Notes under the pieces: generated by a model
Database searches by the model: none
Seen by the model: only the letters and a program-made list of their open reading frames with translations
What the model was told of the DNA's origin: nothing
Shown: positions 50,616 to 58,906 of the stretch, piece by piece
How positions within the stretch are numbered: position 1 is the stretch's first letter
How the letters are laid out: each line of letters starts with the position of its first letter
Translations under genes and position numbers: made by a program
Assembly (NCBI GenBank): GCA_002162755.1
Contig: MAAS01000013.1
Span: forward strand, 1 to 64,000
DNA: 64,000 nucleotides
Source of the DNA: Gammaproteobacteria bacterium 50_400_T64
Lineage (GTDB): Bacteria; Pseudomonadota; Gammaproteobacteria; Pseudomonadales; Porticoccaceae
Direction: 5' to 3'

Positions 50616-50689
50616 CCTCTTTGTGCATTTATTTTGCAAATTATGGCATAAAGCGCCATCACTTTATCTCCCGCATTAGCAAAGCGTTA
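50616..50689 (+). repeat. attC-like repeat, copy 2
   Basis: This 74-base element is the second copy of the repeat at 49505. It ends in GCGTTAAGC, whose GTTAAGC fits the attC core-site pattern GTTRRRY. CTTTGTGC near its start can pair with GCATAAAG, and the corresponding stem in copy 1 is kept by paired changes. It lies between the DUF1059 gene and the GNAT gene, 20 bases before the latter's GTG start. A matching GCCTAA-type left end appears at 50603 but is imperfect. Confidence 0.55.
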
Positions 50690-50709
50690 AGCAGCAAGGA
50701 TCATATATC

Positions 50710-51213
50710 GTGCCAGAAATAAGCATACGCAATGAAAAAGAAAGCGACTGCACAAGAATCAGTGAAGTTATCACTCTTGCGTTTAAGGATGATCCTCACA
50801 GCGATGGGCGTGAGGCGGAGATTGTTGAGTTAATGCGAGAGGATTCGGCACTAATAATTTCTCTTGTTGCCGAGGTCGATAATAAGATAGTTGGGCATAT
50901 TGCCTTTTCAAAAGTGACGATTAATGATGAGTTTATTGATTGGTATGGTTTGGCACCCGTCAGTATTGCGCCGAAGTATCAAAACCAGGGTGTTGGCTCA
51001 CAGTTAATCGAGGAAGGACTTAAGCGTCTAAAAAAGTTAAATGCAAAGGGTTGTGTGCTGCTTGGAGAGCCAGGCTACTACCAGCGTTTTGGCTTTGAAG
51101 CTGATGAAAAATTAATATTGCCCGATGTTCCCGCTGAGTATTTTCAGGCCCTATCATTCAATAGTTCTATCCCTGATGGCATCGTAAAGTATCACCAGGC
51201 CTTCGGGGAATAA
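50710..51213 (+). CDS. GNAT family N-acetyltransferase
   Basis: The 167-residue protein starts at GTG 50710 after an AAGGA site. The acetyl-CoA-binding motif is VSIAPKYQNQGVGSQLIEEGLKRL near residues 87-110, and the C-terminal motif is GEPGYYQRFGFE. It resembles the YhbS-like GNAT group; substrate unknown. The repeat just upstream and the low GC content suggest it belongs to the same accessory block as the two preceding genes. Confidence 0.88.
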   Translation: MPEISIRNEKESDCTRISEVITLAFKDDPHSDGREAEIVELMREDSALIISLVAEVDNKIVGHIAFSKVTINDEFIDWYGLAPVSIAPKYQNQGVGSQLIEEGLKRLKKLNAKGCVLLGEPGYYQRFGFEADEKLILPDVPAEYFQALSFNSSIPDGIVKYHQAFGE

Positions 51214-51319
51214 AGTTGCCAGGGCGCAGTAGCCATTAATTAAAAGAAATGGGTCAGTCTCGAGTTGGCTTGGATGTGGCTTTTTGTTTTACTAAAGTGA
51301 CCCTGGCGCTATTTTGTAC

Positions 51320-51439
51320 TTAATTACCTAAAACATTGGCTTTGGCTTTCTTTTTGGCTGCCTTTGCTGCTTTCTTTTCTTTTGCTGTTAAAAGGGGTTC
51401 CTTTTTGGTGCTTTTTTTACTGTCTTGTCCTTTACTCAT
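51320..51439 (-). CDS. Very small Lys/Ala-rich protein
   Basis: A 39-codon gene reading leftward from ATG 51439, with AGAGGAAAG about six bases upstream. The product starts MSKGQDSKKSTKKEPLLTAK and continues with Lys/Ala repeats (KEKKAAKAAKKKAKA) to end VLGN. Such short, highly basic proteins are often missed. It may bind nucleic acid; this is inference from composition only. It stands alone. Confidence 0.5.
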   Translation of the reverse strand: MSKGQDSKKSTKKEPLLTAKEKKAAKAAKKKAKANVLGN

Positions 51440-51865
51440 GATACTTTCCTCTTGAGGTGATTTCTTAAGCCCAAAGTCAGCTTGAGCCAACCTAAGGATT
51501 GGGGCTACGCAGTGGCCTCAATTCAAACTGTCTAGTCAATGCGTAACAATATCAGTATGTTCCTGTGGACTATAAATTGATAGGAATAGCTTGGATTTGC
51601 TGGCTATGTGCGTCAATGTTTCTTATTGGCACATGCTGAACTGTGGTTGTTAAGCTGAACGGGTAAATCAGAAAATAATAGAAATAGAACTGAGTATTTT
51701 AATACCATGCTATCTCTTCGAATTATGCCTTAATAGAACTGCGTGCAGCCTTTGCATTGTTTGTAAATTTTGGGGAGTCGCTTAGAGGGCACGTTGTACG
51801 TGCTTATGCCGTAAGAACTTAAGCAGGCAGGATTGTTGTAAGATCACGCCGTCCCAGCTAAAAGC
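51440..51865. other. Intergenic region without recognised genes
   Basis: The 426 bases between the small Lys-rich gene and the rluA-type pseudogene hold no convincing frame. CCTTTGCATTGTTTGTAAATT near 51750 weakly recalls the start of the attC-like repeat but lacks the rest of it. No terminator or known promoter is clear. Confidence 0.5.
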
Positions 51866-52449
51866 GTGAATATGCAGCCCCAGACCGAGCCCTTTATCGT
51901 CCCCCTGTGTACGGAACAGATAGAAATTGTCTATCAAGACGAGTATTTACTGTTGATCAACAAGCCCAGCGCTTTACTGAGCTTGTCGGGGAAGCATCCC
52001 CTCAACAAAGATTCCGTCCACTGGCGTCTGGTGCAGGACTTCCCCACGGCGACACTGGCTCACCGGCTTGACTTTGGCACCTCTTGCACGGCCACCTGCC
52101 GGAGGACAGTGGCGAGATTGATTTGCCCATCGCCAAAAACCGTATCAATTTCCCGCTGCAGAAAATTTGCTATGAAAGTGGCAAGCCCGCCCAGAGCCAA
52201 TACCAGGTGCTTGAGCGCCTTGAAGACCCCTTTGCAACACGAGTGCTCTTTACCCCTATTACTGGGCGCACCCACCAGTTGCGTATTCACAGTGGCGAAA
52301 TTGGCCATGGCATTTTGGGTTGTGACCTCTACGCCAGTGACGAGGCTTTCAGGCTGGCTCCGCGTTTAATGCTGCACGCCGAGCGTATTGAATTCGAGCA
52401 TCCGGTGAGCGGTGAAAATATCAAAGGGTTTTGCCCTTGTCCTTTTTAG
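51866..52449 (+). pseudogene. RluA-family pseudouridine synthase, broken by an internal deletion
   Basis: The first 73 codons from GTG 51866 read as an RluA-type N-terminus ending in the catalytic motif HRLDFGTS. At about 52083 the frame shifts, and the remainder (HGHLPEDSGEIDLPIAKNRI through ITGRTHQLRIHSGEIGHGILG to FCPCPF) continues in another frame to 52449. Compared with E. coli RluA, roughly 33 residues between HRLDxxTS and the HGH segment are missing. A deletion of about 100 bases, not a multiple of three, explains this. A sequencing indel alone would not. Confidence 0.85.
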
Positions 52450-52550
52450 GCCTGAGCTTTAGGCATCCAGATTGTCGATAGTGTTTTACCGTGTTTAGAA
52501 TCCAGTGATATTCTTTATACCTTCGCCCAGGGCACAATAAAGAGGGAAAA

Positions 52551-54467
52551 ATGACCGATACCCACATTCCACAGAAGGACTCTGCCGAGCAGAAAAGTCA
52601 ATTCACCCTGCTCAAATCGCGGCGCTTTCTGCCGTTTTTCCTCACCCAGTTTTTCGGTGCTCTGAACGACAATCTGTTTAAAAATGCCCTGTTGGTGATT
52701 CTCGTTAGTAGCGGCGTGGCGGCCAATGGTTCGGAAACAAACACGCTGGTGAATATGGCGGCGGGCTTGTTCATCATTCCTTTCTTTCTATTTTCAGCAC
52801 TCGCTGGGCAATTGGCGGATAAGTACGAAAAGTCGGTGATTATTCGCCGTATCAAGCTAGCAGAAATTTTTATTATGCTCGGTGGTGTTGCCGCGCTGTG
52901 GTACAACGAAATTTGGTTAATGATGCTGGTGTTATTTGCCATGGGCACCCAGTCGGCCTTTTTTGGGCCAGTGAAGTACGCGATTATTCCTCAGCATTTG
53001 CGTCGCGAAGAGCTGATTGGCGGTAACGCGCAAATTGAGATGGGCACCTTCGTCGCCATTTTAATCGGCACTATTGCCGGCAGTTTGTTGGCCGGGGCTG
53101 AGCAGCCCGCCCCGTTGGTGGGTGTGATTGTGGTGAGTGTTGCCATCGTGGGCTGGTTAAGTAGTCGCCAGGTTCCCATCGCCGAAGCCAAGGCACCGAC
53201 ACTGAGCATAGACTTCAACCCTCTGCGTGAGAGTCGAAAGCTGTATCACCTGGCCCGAGAAAAGCGTGAGGTGTTGTTGGCTATTTTGGGCATCTCCTGG
53301 TTTTGGATGATTGGTGCCAGTTACCTGACGCAGATTCCGAATTTTTCCGTTACGACTCTGCACGGCGAGCCGAGCTTAATTGCTCTGCTGTTGAGTGCCT
53401 TTACGGTCGGCATCGCCATTGGTTCCCTGCTGTGTGAGCGCATGAGCGGGCATAAAATTGAAATCGGTCTAGTGCCCTTTGGCGCGCTGGGTATCAGCAT
53501 ATTTGGCATTGACCTGTTTTTGTCGGGATTAAATTATGGCGGCACGGCTGCGGTGGGGGCCATGGGTTTCTTTGCTCAGCCCGGCGGCATGCGTATATTG
53601 CTCGACCTGGCCTTGATCGGCATGTTCGGTGGTTTCTATATTGTGCCCCTTTACGCCATGGTACAGATGCGTACGGAGGAGAGCACACGGGCGCGGATTA
53701 TTGCCTTTAATAACATCCTCAATGCCTTTTTTATGGTGCTATCGAGCCTGCTGGGTATTCTCTTTCTGGGTGTGCTCGATATTGGTATTCCGACGTTCTA
53801 TCTTATTATCGCGCTAATGAATATTGCCGTTGGTATCTTCATCTTCTACCAAGTGCCCGAGTTCACCATGCGCTTTATGATTTGGATATTCAGCCACAGC
53901 CTGTATCGGGTGAGCCATAAAGGGCTGGAGAATATTCCCGATAAGGGTGGGGCACTCATCGCCTGCAATCACGTGAGTTATGTTGATGCCCTACTCATTG
54001 CGGGCGCGGTACGCAGGCCCATCCGCTTTATTATGTATAAGCCAATCTTTGAAATTCCCGTACTTAACTTTATTTTCCGTACGGGTGGCGCTATACCTAT
54101 TTGCTCGCCGAAGGAAGATCAAGCGGTGTACACGGCGGCGATGGATGCTATTGCCGAAGGCCTTGAACAGGGTGACTTGCTGTGTATCTTCCCCGAGGGC
54201 AAGTTGACCCAAGATGGTGACATGAATGAATTTAGGGCGGGCATAGAACGCATTATTCAACGCAGCCCCGCGCCGGTTATTCCCCTTGCCCTGCAGGGGT
54301 TGTGGGGTGGCTTTTTCAGCCACAGTGGCCCCGGTGTGTTTAAAACACCCTTCCACCGTGTGTGGAGCCGAATTTCGGTTGTCGGTGGGCAGCCGGTGCC
54401 ACCAGCAGAGCTATCGGCCCCCGCCTTGCGGGAACAAATTCTGGCAATGCGCGGTGAGCGCAGGTAA
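52551..54467 (+). CDS. MFS transporter-acyltransferase fusion (LplT-PlsC-like)
   Basis: The 638-residue protein has an MFS domain of about twelve helices (residues 15-420), similar to lysophospholipid transporter LplT. A C-terminal acyltransferase domain follows, with HVSYVD (HX4D) near residue 475 and FPEGKLTQDG near 548. This is the Aas-type pairing without the AMP-ligase part. It may import and re-acylate lysophospholipids at the inner membrane. It is preceded by the rluA pseudogene and followed after 48 bases by a symporter gene. Confidence 0.92.
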   Translation: MTDTHIPQKDSAEQKSQFTLLKSRRFLPFFLTQFFGALNDNLFKNALLVILVSSGVAANGSETNTLVNMAAGLFIIPFFLFSALAGQLADKYEKSVIIRRIKLAEIFIMLGGVAALWYNEIWLMMLVLFAMGTQSAFFGPVKYAIIPQHLRREELIGGNAQIEMGTFVAILIGTIAGSLLAGAEQPAPLVGVIVVSVAIVGWLSSRQVPIAEAKAPTLSIDFNPLRESRKLYHLAREKREVLLAILGISWFWMIGASYLTQIPNFSVTTLHGEPSLIALLLSAFTVGIAIGSLLCERMSGHKIEIGLVPFGALGISIFGIDLFLSGLNYGGTAAVGAMGFFAQPGGMRILLDLALIGMFGGFYIVPLYAMVQMRTEESTRARIIAFNNILNAFFMVLSSLLGILFLGVLDIGIPTFYLIIALMNIAVGIFIFYQVPEFTMRFMIWIFSHSLYRVSHKGLENIPDKGGALIACNHVSYVDALLIAGAVRRPIRFIMYKPIFEIPVLNFIFRTGGAIPICSPKEDQAVYTAAMDAIAEGLEQGDLLCIFPEGKLTQDGDMNEFRAGIERIIQRSPAPVIPLALQGLWGGFFSHSGPGVFKTPFHRVWSRISVVGGQPVPPAELSAPALREQILAMRGERR

Positions 54468-54515
54468 GTTGGGCGGTCTTATAAAAGCGCATCGTTAATC
54501 CTTCGGAAAAATAAT

Positions 54516-55799
54516 ATGACATTGTCGACCAAAATTTTACTGGCCATGGTGCTGGGTGTAGCGCTGGGTGCCATCCTCAATACCCTGGAAACGGCAGAAG
54601 GCAGCTTCGTTGCCAACTTGATAGCCTGGCTGGTGAATTCAGTATTTGATGTGGTCGGTAAAATCTTTATCGCTTCATTAAAGCTACTGGTGGTGCCGCT
54701 GGTTTTTGTCTCACTGGTGTGCGGTTCTTCCGCCATGGGCGCGAATGCCAGTATGGGTCGTATGGCGGGCAAGACATTGGCTTTGTATCTGCTTACCACT
54801 GCCATCGCCGTTACCCTCGCGCTTTTGTTTGCCAATTTAATCAATCCGGGCCTGGGCATTGATATGAGTTCGACCGCGACCTATGTCGCCAAAGAGGCCC
54901 CTTCTGTAAAAGAAGTACTGATCAATATTTTCCCCACCAATCCGGTTAAAGCCATGGCCGAAGGGAATATGTTGCAGGTGATTGTGTTCGCCATTTTGAT
55001 GGGCGTGGCCGTTAGCCACAGTGGCGAAAAAGGTAAAGAAGTGCTGAGCTTTTTCGAGAGCTTTAATGAGGTGGTGATGACGATGGTCACGCTGTTAATG
55101 CATCTCGCGCCCTACGGTGTGTTTTGTTTGTTGGCCAAGTTGTTTAGTCAGCTGGGTTTAACGGCCATTCTGGATTTGGCGAAGTACTTTTTTACCGTTG
55201 CTTTTGTATTGCTGGTTCATGGGCTTGTGGTTTATACCGGTATATTTAAGTTGCTGACTCGCCTCAGCCCCTGGGTATTTTTAAAGAATGTTCGCCCGGC
55301 GATGTTGTTCGCTTTTAGCACTTCATCAAGCAGTGCCACCATGCCGGTGACCATGAATGTCGCTGAAAAGCGCCTTGGCATCGACAACGGTATCGCCTCT
55401 TTTACCGTGCCCCTGGGTGCGACCATTAATATGGATGGCACCGCCATTATGCAGGGCGTGGCCACGGTGTTTATCGCCCAGGCCTTTAATATCGACATCA
55501 GTATCGGTGGCTATGTTGCCGTAGTGTTAACGGCAACGCTGGCCTCTATCGGTACAGCCGGCGTGCCCGGTGTGGGTCTGATTACTTTGGCGCTGGTACT
55601 GCAGCAAGTCGGCCTGCCGGTTGAAGGTATCGCACTGATTATCGGCGTTGATCGCCTGCTCGACATGATGCGTACGGCGGTGAACGTCACGGGTGACTGT
55701 ATGGTCTCTAGCGTTGTAGCGCGAAGTGAGGGCTTACTTGATGAGGCGGTGTTTCACGAAACATCGGATCGAGACGAGTATGAGGAAATAGCGAAATAG
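54516..55799 (+). CDS. Dicarboxylate/amino acid:cation symporter (DAACS family)
   Basis: The 427-residue membrane protein has the glutamate/aspartate transporter pattern: the serine-rich hairpin STSSSSATMPVTM (about residues 268-280) and the substrate-site segment VPLGATINMDGTAIMQG (about 295-311). The last helix carries DRLLDMMRTAVNVTGD. It uses H+ or Na+ to import dicarboxylates or acidic amino acids. The C-terminus ends inside an 8-base tandem repeat. It lies 66 bases before phoA. Confidence 0.94.
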   Translation: MTLSTKILLAMVLGVALGAILNTLETAEGSFVANLIAWLVNSVFDVVGKIFIASLKLLVVPLVFVSLVCGSSAMGANASMGRMAGKTLALYLLTTAIAVTLALLFANLINPGLGIDMSSTATYVAKEAPSVKEVLINIFPTNPVKAMAEGNMLQVIVFAILMGVAVSHSGEKGKEVLSFFESFNEVVMTMVTLLMHLAPYGVFCLLAKLFSQLGLTAILDLAKYFFTVAFVLLVHGLVVYTGIFKLLTRLSPWVFLKNVRPAMLFAFSTSSSSATMPVTMNVAEKRLGIDNGIASFTVPLGATINMDGTAIMQGVATVFIAQAFNIDISIGGYVAVVLTATLASIGTAGVPGVGLITLALVLQQVGLPVEGIALIIGVDRLLDMMRTAVNVTGDCMVSSVVARSEGLLDEAVFHETSDRDEYEEIAK

Positions 55800-55808
55800 C
55801 GAAATAGC
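55785..55808. repeat. 8-base tandem repeat (three copies) across the symporter stop codon
   Basis: GAAATAGC occurs three times in direct succession, covering the last codons and the stop of the symporter gene. Each copy offers a TAG in one frame. Because the unit is not a multiple of three, gain or loss of a copy would change the C-terminal tail. Confidence 0.9.
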
Positions 55809-55864
55809 GTATTCCGGTTGCGTTATAGGGCCTTGGAATTAACCTGATCTGTAGAGCTTATACG

Positions 55865-57454
55865 ATGAAGTTTCCTGTCACAGCGTTACTCACAAGCGGC
55901 ATCAGGCTCACCTTATGCGCCGCTTTTTTGCTGCCGTCAGGGGTGAATGCCAGCGGCAAAAAAACAGCTGAACAATGGTATGCACAGGGTCGGCAGGCGG
56001 TTATTGATGCCGCGCATCATCGTTTCATAAGCACGAGTAAGGCTAAAAACATCATCTTGTTTATTGGTGATGGCATGGGCGTTTCCACCGTTACTGCCGC
56101 ACGCATTCTCGATGGCCAGCAAAAAGGCGGTTACGGCGAAGAGAACCTGCTGTCATTTGAGCACTTCCCCTACACAGGGCTGGTAAAAACCTATAACACC
56201 AATCAGCAAACCCCCGACTCCGCAGGCACCATGAGCGCGATAATGACGGGTATTAAAACCAAAGCCGGCGTGATTAGCGTTAACGCGACGGTTACTCGCG
56301 GCGACTGCGCGACCCTCAAAGGCGCAAAGGTGGTGACTTTTCTTGAAGAGGCGGAAGCGCGGGGTCTATCAACGGGGATTGTTTCCACAGCACGGCTGAC
56401 TCACGCCACACCAGCAGCAGCTTATGCCCATACGGTTGACCGAAATTACGAAGATGATCGCGATGCGAGCAAATTCACCCAGCCTGCGCTTTGCCCCGAT
56501 ATTGCCAGCCAGCTGATTGATTTCCCTTATGGCGATGGACTTGAAGTCGCCCTCGGCGGTGGTCGCCGCAGCTTTATCAAACGGGAGCCCGGAGCTGACC
56601 CGGAAAGCGATGATAAAGGCGAGCGGAAAGATGGTCGTGACCTAACTCAGGAATGGCTGAGTCAATACAAGAATGCAGCCTACGTTTGGAATAAAGCACA
56701 GCTCGACTCCATTGATAGTAATACGACCAGTCACTTACTCGGCCTCTTCAATATGTCGCATATGCGTTATGAAGCTGACCGGGGTAGTGATGTAGAGGGC
56801 GAGCCCTCGTTAACGGAAATGACGGCGAAGGCCGTCGAGGTATTGCGTAAAAACGACAAGGGTTATTTTCTAATGGTTGAGGCTGGCCGTATTGACCACG
56901 GCCACCATGCGGGTAGTGCTTATAATGCCTTGAGCGAGACCATCGAGCTGTCGAAAGCCGTACAAAAGGCACGGGATCTGACCGGTGATGACACCCTGAT
57001 TATTGTTACCGCCGACCACAGTCACGCGTTCACCATCGCAGGCTACCCCACCCGTGGTAACCCCATCCTCGGTAAAGTCGTGGGCAATGACGCCAGCGGC
57101 GAGCCCCATCAATCCCCAGCGCTGGATAAAGAGGGTATGCCCTATACCACGCTTGGCTATACCAACGGACTCGGTTTTGCCGATTTGGGTGACGAGACCA
57201 ATGCCAATGTGCGTTACGAGAAAAAGGCGGCCGCTGGGCGTCAAAATATTAGGGATGTTGATACCGAGCGTAGCGGTTACCACCAGGAAGCCCTGGTTCA
57301 CCTCGGTGCGGAAACCCATGGGGCTGAAGATGTCGCCATTTATGCAACCGGCCCCGGTGCTGAGTTGGTACACGGGGTGATGGAACAAAACGTGATTTAC
57401 CACATCATGCGCAAAGCATCACGGGTATTCAGCCCTGTAAGTGATGCACCGTAG
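55865..57454 (+). CDS. Alkaline phosphatase (PhoA family)
   Basis: The 529-residue protein has a signal peptide (about 1-29). The metal-binding Asp69 is in FIGDGMG, and the catalytic Ser119 is in PDSAGTMSA. Zinc-ligand motifs are GRIDHGHHAGSA, TADHSHAFTI and HLGAETHGAEDV. It should release phosphate from organic esters in the periplasm, feeding Pst and Pit. The 66 bases upstream show no clear Pho box, so it may be co-transcribed with the symporter or controlled otherwise. Confidence 0.94.
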   Translation: MKFPVTALLTSGIRLTLCAAFLLPSGVNASGKKTAEQWYAQGRQAVIDAAHHRFISTSKAKNIILFIGDGMGVSTVTAARILDGQQKGGYGEENLLSFEHFPYTGLVKTYNTNQQTPDSAGTMSAIMTGIKTKAGVISVNATVTRGDCATLKGAKVVTFLEEAEARGLSTGIVSTARLTHATPAAAYAHTVDRNYEDDRDASKFTQPALCPDIASQLIDFPYGDGLEVALGGGRRSFIKREPGADPESDDKGERKDGRDLTQEWLSQYKNAAYVWNKAQLDSIDSNTTSHLLGLFNMSHMRYEADRGSDVEGEPSLTEMTAKAVEVLRKNDKGYFLMVEAGRIDHGHHAGSAYNALSETIELSKAVQKARDLTGDDTLIIVTADHSHAFTIAGYPTRGNPILGKVVGNDASGEPHQSPALDKEGMPYTTLGYTNGLGFADLGDETNANVRYEKKAAAGRQNIRDVDTERSGYHQEALVHLGAETHGAEDVAIYATGPGAELVHGVMEQNVIYHIMRKASRVFSPVSDAP

Positions 57455-57535
57455 GGTCAGGGATTCGGGCTTACTGGGCGACCGATAATGACAAAATCTA
57501 AACAGGACTTTTTAAGAGCCAGAGCTTGATTGGCC

Positions 57536-58195
57536 TCAGCACCAACTGGCCTCTTCGGATGGGTTTTTAGCCAGCTCCTCAATATTGGCGTGCAGCACTC
57601 GGTAGCCAACATTGCCGTATAAAACTTGGCGGCCACCGTCGATAACGTAAGAGGGGCTGCCTTTAATGGTTTGCAACTTACATATTTGATAGTCATTCAT
57701 TAAAGCGGCAATGGCCGAGCCGTCGCCAATACGGGTTTGTAAAAGCGCGGGGTTTACGTCTTTGGCTGCGACGAGTTCATAGAGAACATCCAGCTTGCCA
57801 ATATCGATAGCATCGACAAAAAAAGCTTCGCGCAGCATGAGTGCGGTGTCGATGCTTGTTTGTGGGTCGTAGCTAAGCTCAACAGCTTTTAATAGCAGAT
57901 GAGCATTGGCAGACGTTGCAGGTCTAACCTCCGTCCATATTTTGGGGTTGATGGGTGCGTGTTCATAGTCCGTGGCAGAACTCTGCACATGCTTTGCGAA
58001 GCCGGCATAGCCGCCTTTTTGCTGCCAGACCCCCTCCATTTTTGCCCGGGTATCACCAAAGATATCGACGTAGCGATAGCGGAATTCAAGTCCGTCACCA
58101 AAGCTTTGCTTAAGCTCGTCGATACGGCGCTGGGCTATCCACGCCCAAACACAGAGGACGTCGCTGTAATAGTCGATGACTAAAGGCTTATTCAT
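57536..58195 (-). CDS. DsbA-family (FrnE/HCCA isomerase-like) thioredoxin-fold protein
   Basis: The 219-residue cytoplasmic protein has the DSBA-like pattern starting VIDYYSDVLCVWAW. The active-site CxxC is CVWA, keeping only Cys15. The cis-Pro loop is KGSPSYVIDGGRQVLYGNVGYR near residues 176-197. Loss of the second Cys points to a glutathione-dependent isomerase or transferase rather than a disulphide oxidase. It is convergent with phoA, and its start is 10 bases from the ParE-type toxin stop. Confidence 0.85.
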   Translation of the reverse strand: MNKPLVIDYYSDVLCVWAWIAQRRIDELKQSFGDGLEFRYRYVDIFGDTRAKMEGVWQQKGGYAGFAKHVQSSATDYEHAPINPKIWTEVRPATSANAHLLLKAVELSYDPQTSIDTALMLREAFFVDAIDIGKLDVLYELVAAKDVNPALLQTRIGDGSAIAALMNDYQICKLQTIKGSPSYVIDGGRQVLYGNVGYRVLHANIEELAKNPSEEASWC

Positions 58196-58205
58196 GAAAT
58201 TCCTG

Positions 58206-58505
58206 TTACGTCTCGCTATCTGGCAGCTTGAGCAAACGCTCGCTACGCCACACCCGTATAACGTGAACTGAATTTTGCTCTTTCAAGTAAACAATTCGAA
58301 ATGGCGAATGGATTAGCGCTCTTATTCGCTCCTCCCCAAATTCCGGTACCACACGCCCTATGCTCGGGTTATCTATCAGCGTTTGTGCATGTTCCATAAT
58401 CGCTGTTATAAACTGCTTACCGATATGTGGCATGCCTTGATTGTTATAATTTTTCCCGATATTTTCTAAATCAATATAAGCTGAACTGGATACAAATACG
58501 TCCAC
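58206..58505 (-). CDS. ParE/RelE-type toxin
   Basis: The 99-residue protein has the ParE/RelE fold pattern: SSAYIDLENIGKNYNNQGMPHIGKQFITAIMEHAQTLIDNPSIGRVVPEF and the C-terminal RALIHSPFRIVYLKEQNSVHVIRVWRSER. It lies immediately after the antitoxin gene, whose stop abuts its start. ParE toxins poison gyrase and RelE toxins cut mRNA; sequence alone does not settle which. Confidence 0.9.
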   Translation of the reverse strand: MDVFVSSSAYIDLENIGKNYNNQGMPHIGKQFITAIMEHAQTLIDNPSIGRVVPEFGEERIRALIHSPFRIVYLKEQNSVHVIRVWRSERLLKLPDSET

Positions 58506-58775
58506 TTATTCAATACCCAGCTTTTGCTTTACTTCAGCAAGCGTCAGCTCTTTGCCTTCGCGAACCTCCATTAGACCTGCCGCTATAGCCTTCATAAACG
58601 CCCTTTCTTCTTCGCTTTTCTCGTAGTCATCAAGGCCTTGTACCACCGCCACACCTCGTCCTCGACTCGTGAGCAGTACAGGGCGGTGGGTATCCTTGGC
58701 ATGATTAACCACCTTTCCAGGGTTAATCTTGAGATCAGTGAGAGGGATTATGTCTTCTGAAAACTTGGTTCGCAT
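58506..58775 (-). CDS. Phd/YefM-type antitoxin
   Basis: The 89-residue protein starts at ATG 58775, which has AAGGTG at proper spacing; the GTG three codons upstream overlaps that site. The Phd/YefM DNA-binding half contains IIPLTDLKINPGKVVNHAKDTHRPVLLTSRGRGVAVVQGLDDYE. The C-terminal tail (EVREGKELTLAEVKQKLGIE) should neutralise the toxin. It is the first gene of the operon and likely represses it through the palindrome at 58820. Confidence 0.9.
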   Translation of the reverse strand: MRTKFSEDIIPLTDLKINPGKVVNHAKDTHRPVLLTSRGRGVAVVQGLDDYEKSEEERAFMKAIAAGLMEVREGKELTLAEVKQKLGIE

Positions 58776-58811
58776 CAAAAGCACCTTATTAAAGAAAAAT
58801 TAACAGCCCTG

Positions 58812-58833
58812 ATTATAGCAGCTGTTAACAGCT
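58812..58833 (-). promoter_or_regulatory. Promoter and palindromic operator of the Phd/ParE operon
   Basis: AGCTGTTAACAGCT (58820-58833) is a perfect 14-base palindrome directly upstream of a perfect -10 TATAAT read leftward (58817-58812). A second half-site TTAACAGC lies at 58800-58807, on the other side of the -10. This layout would let antitoxin binding occlude RNA polymerase. Confidence 0.7.
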
Positions 58834-58906
58834 CATTTAAGGTGAGGTTAAACGAGGTACAGGGGCTTCGGCTCTTGTGAAAAATAAAACCATATTAACC
58901 GGGCGC

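Noticed and set aside
55750-55763. TGTTTCACGAAACA, resembling a shortened parS
   Set aside because: It lacks the central CACGTG and is two bases short of the 16-base consensus, so it is likely chance within the symporter gene.
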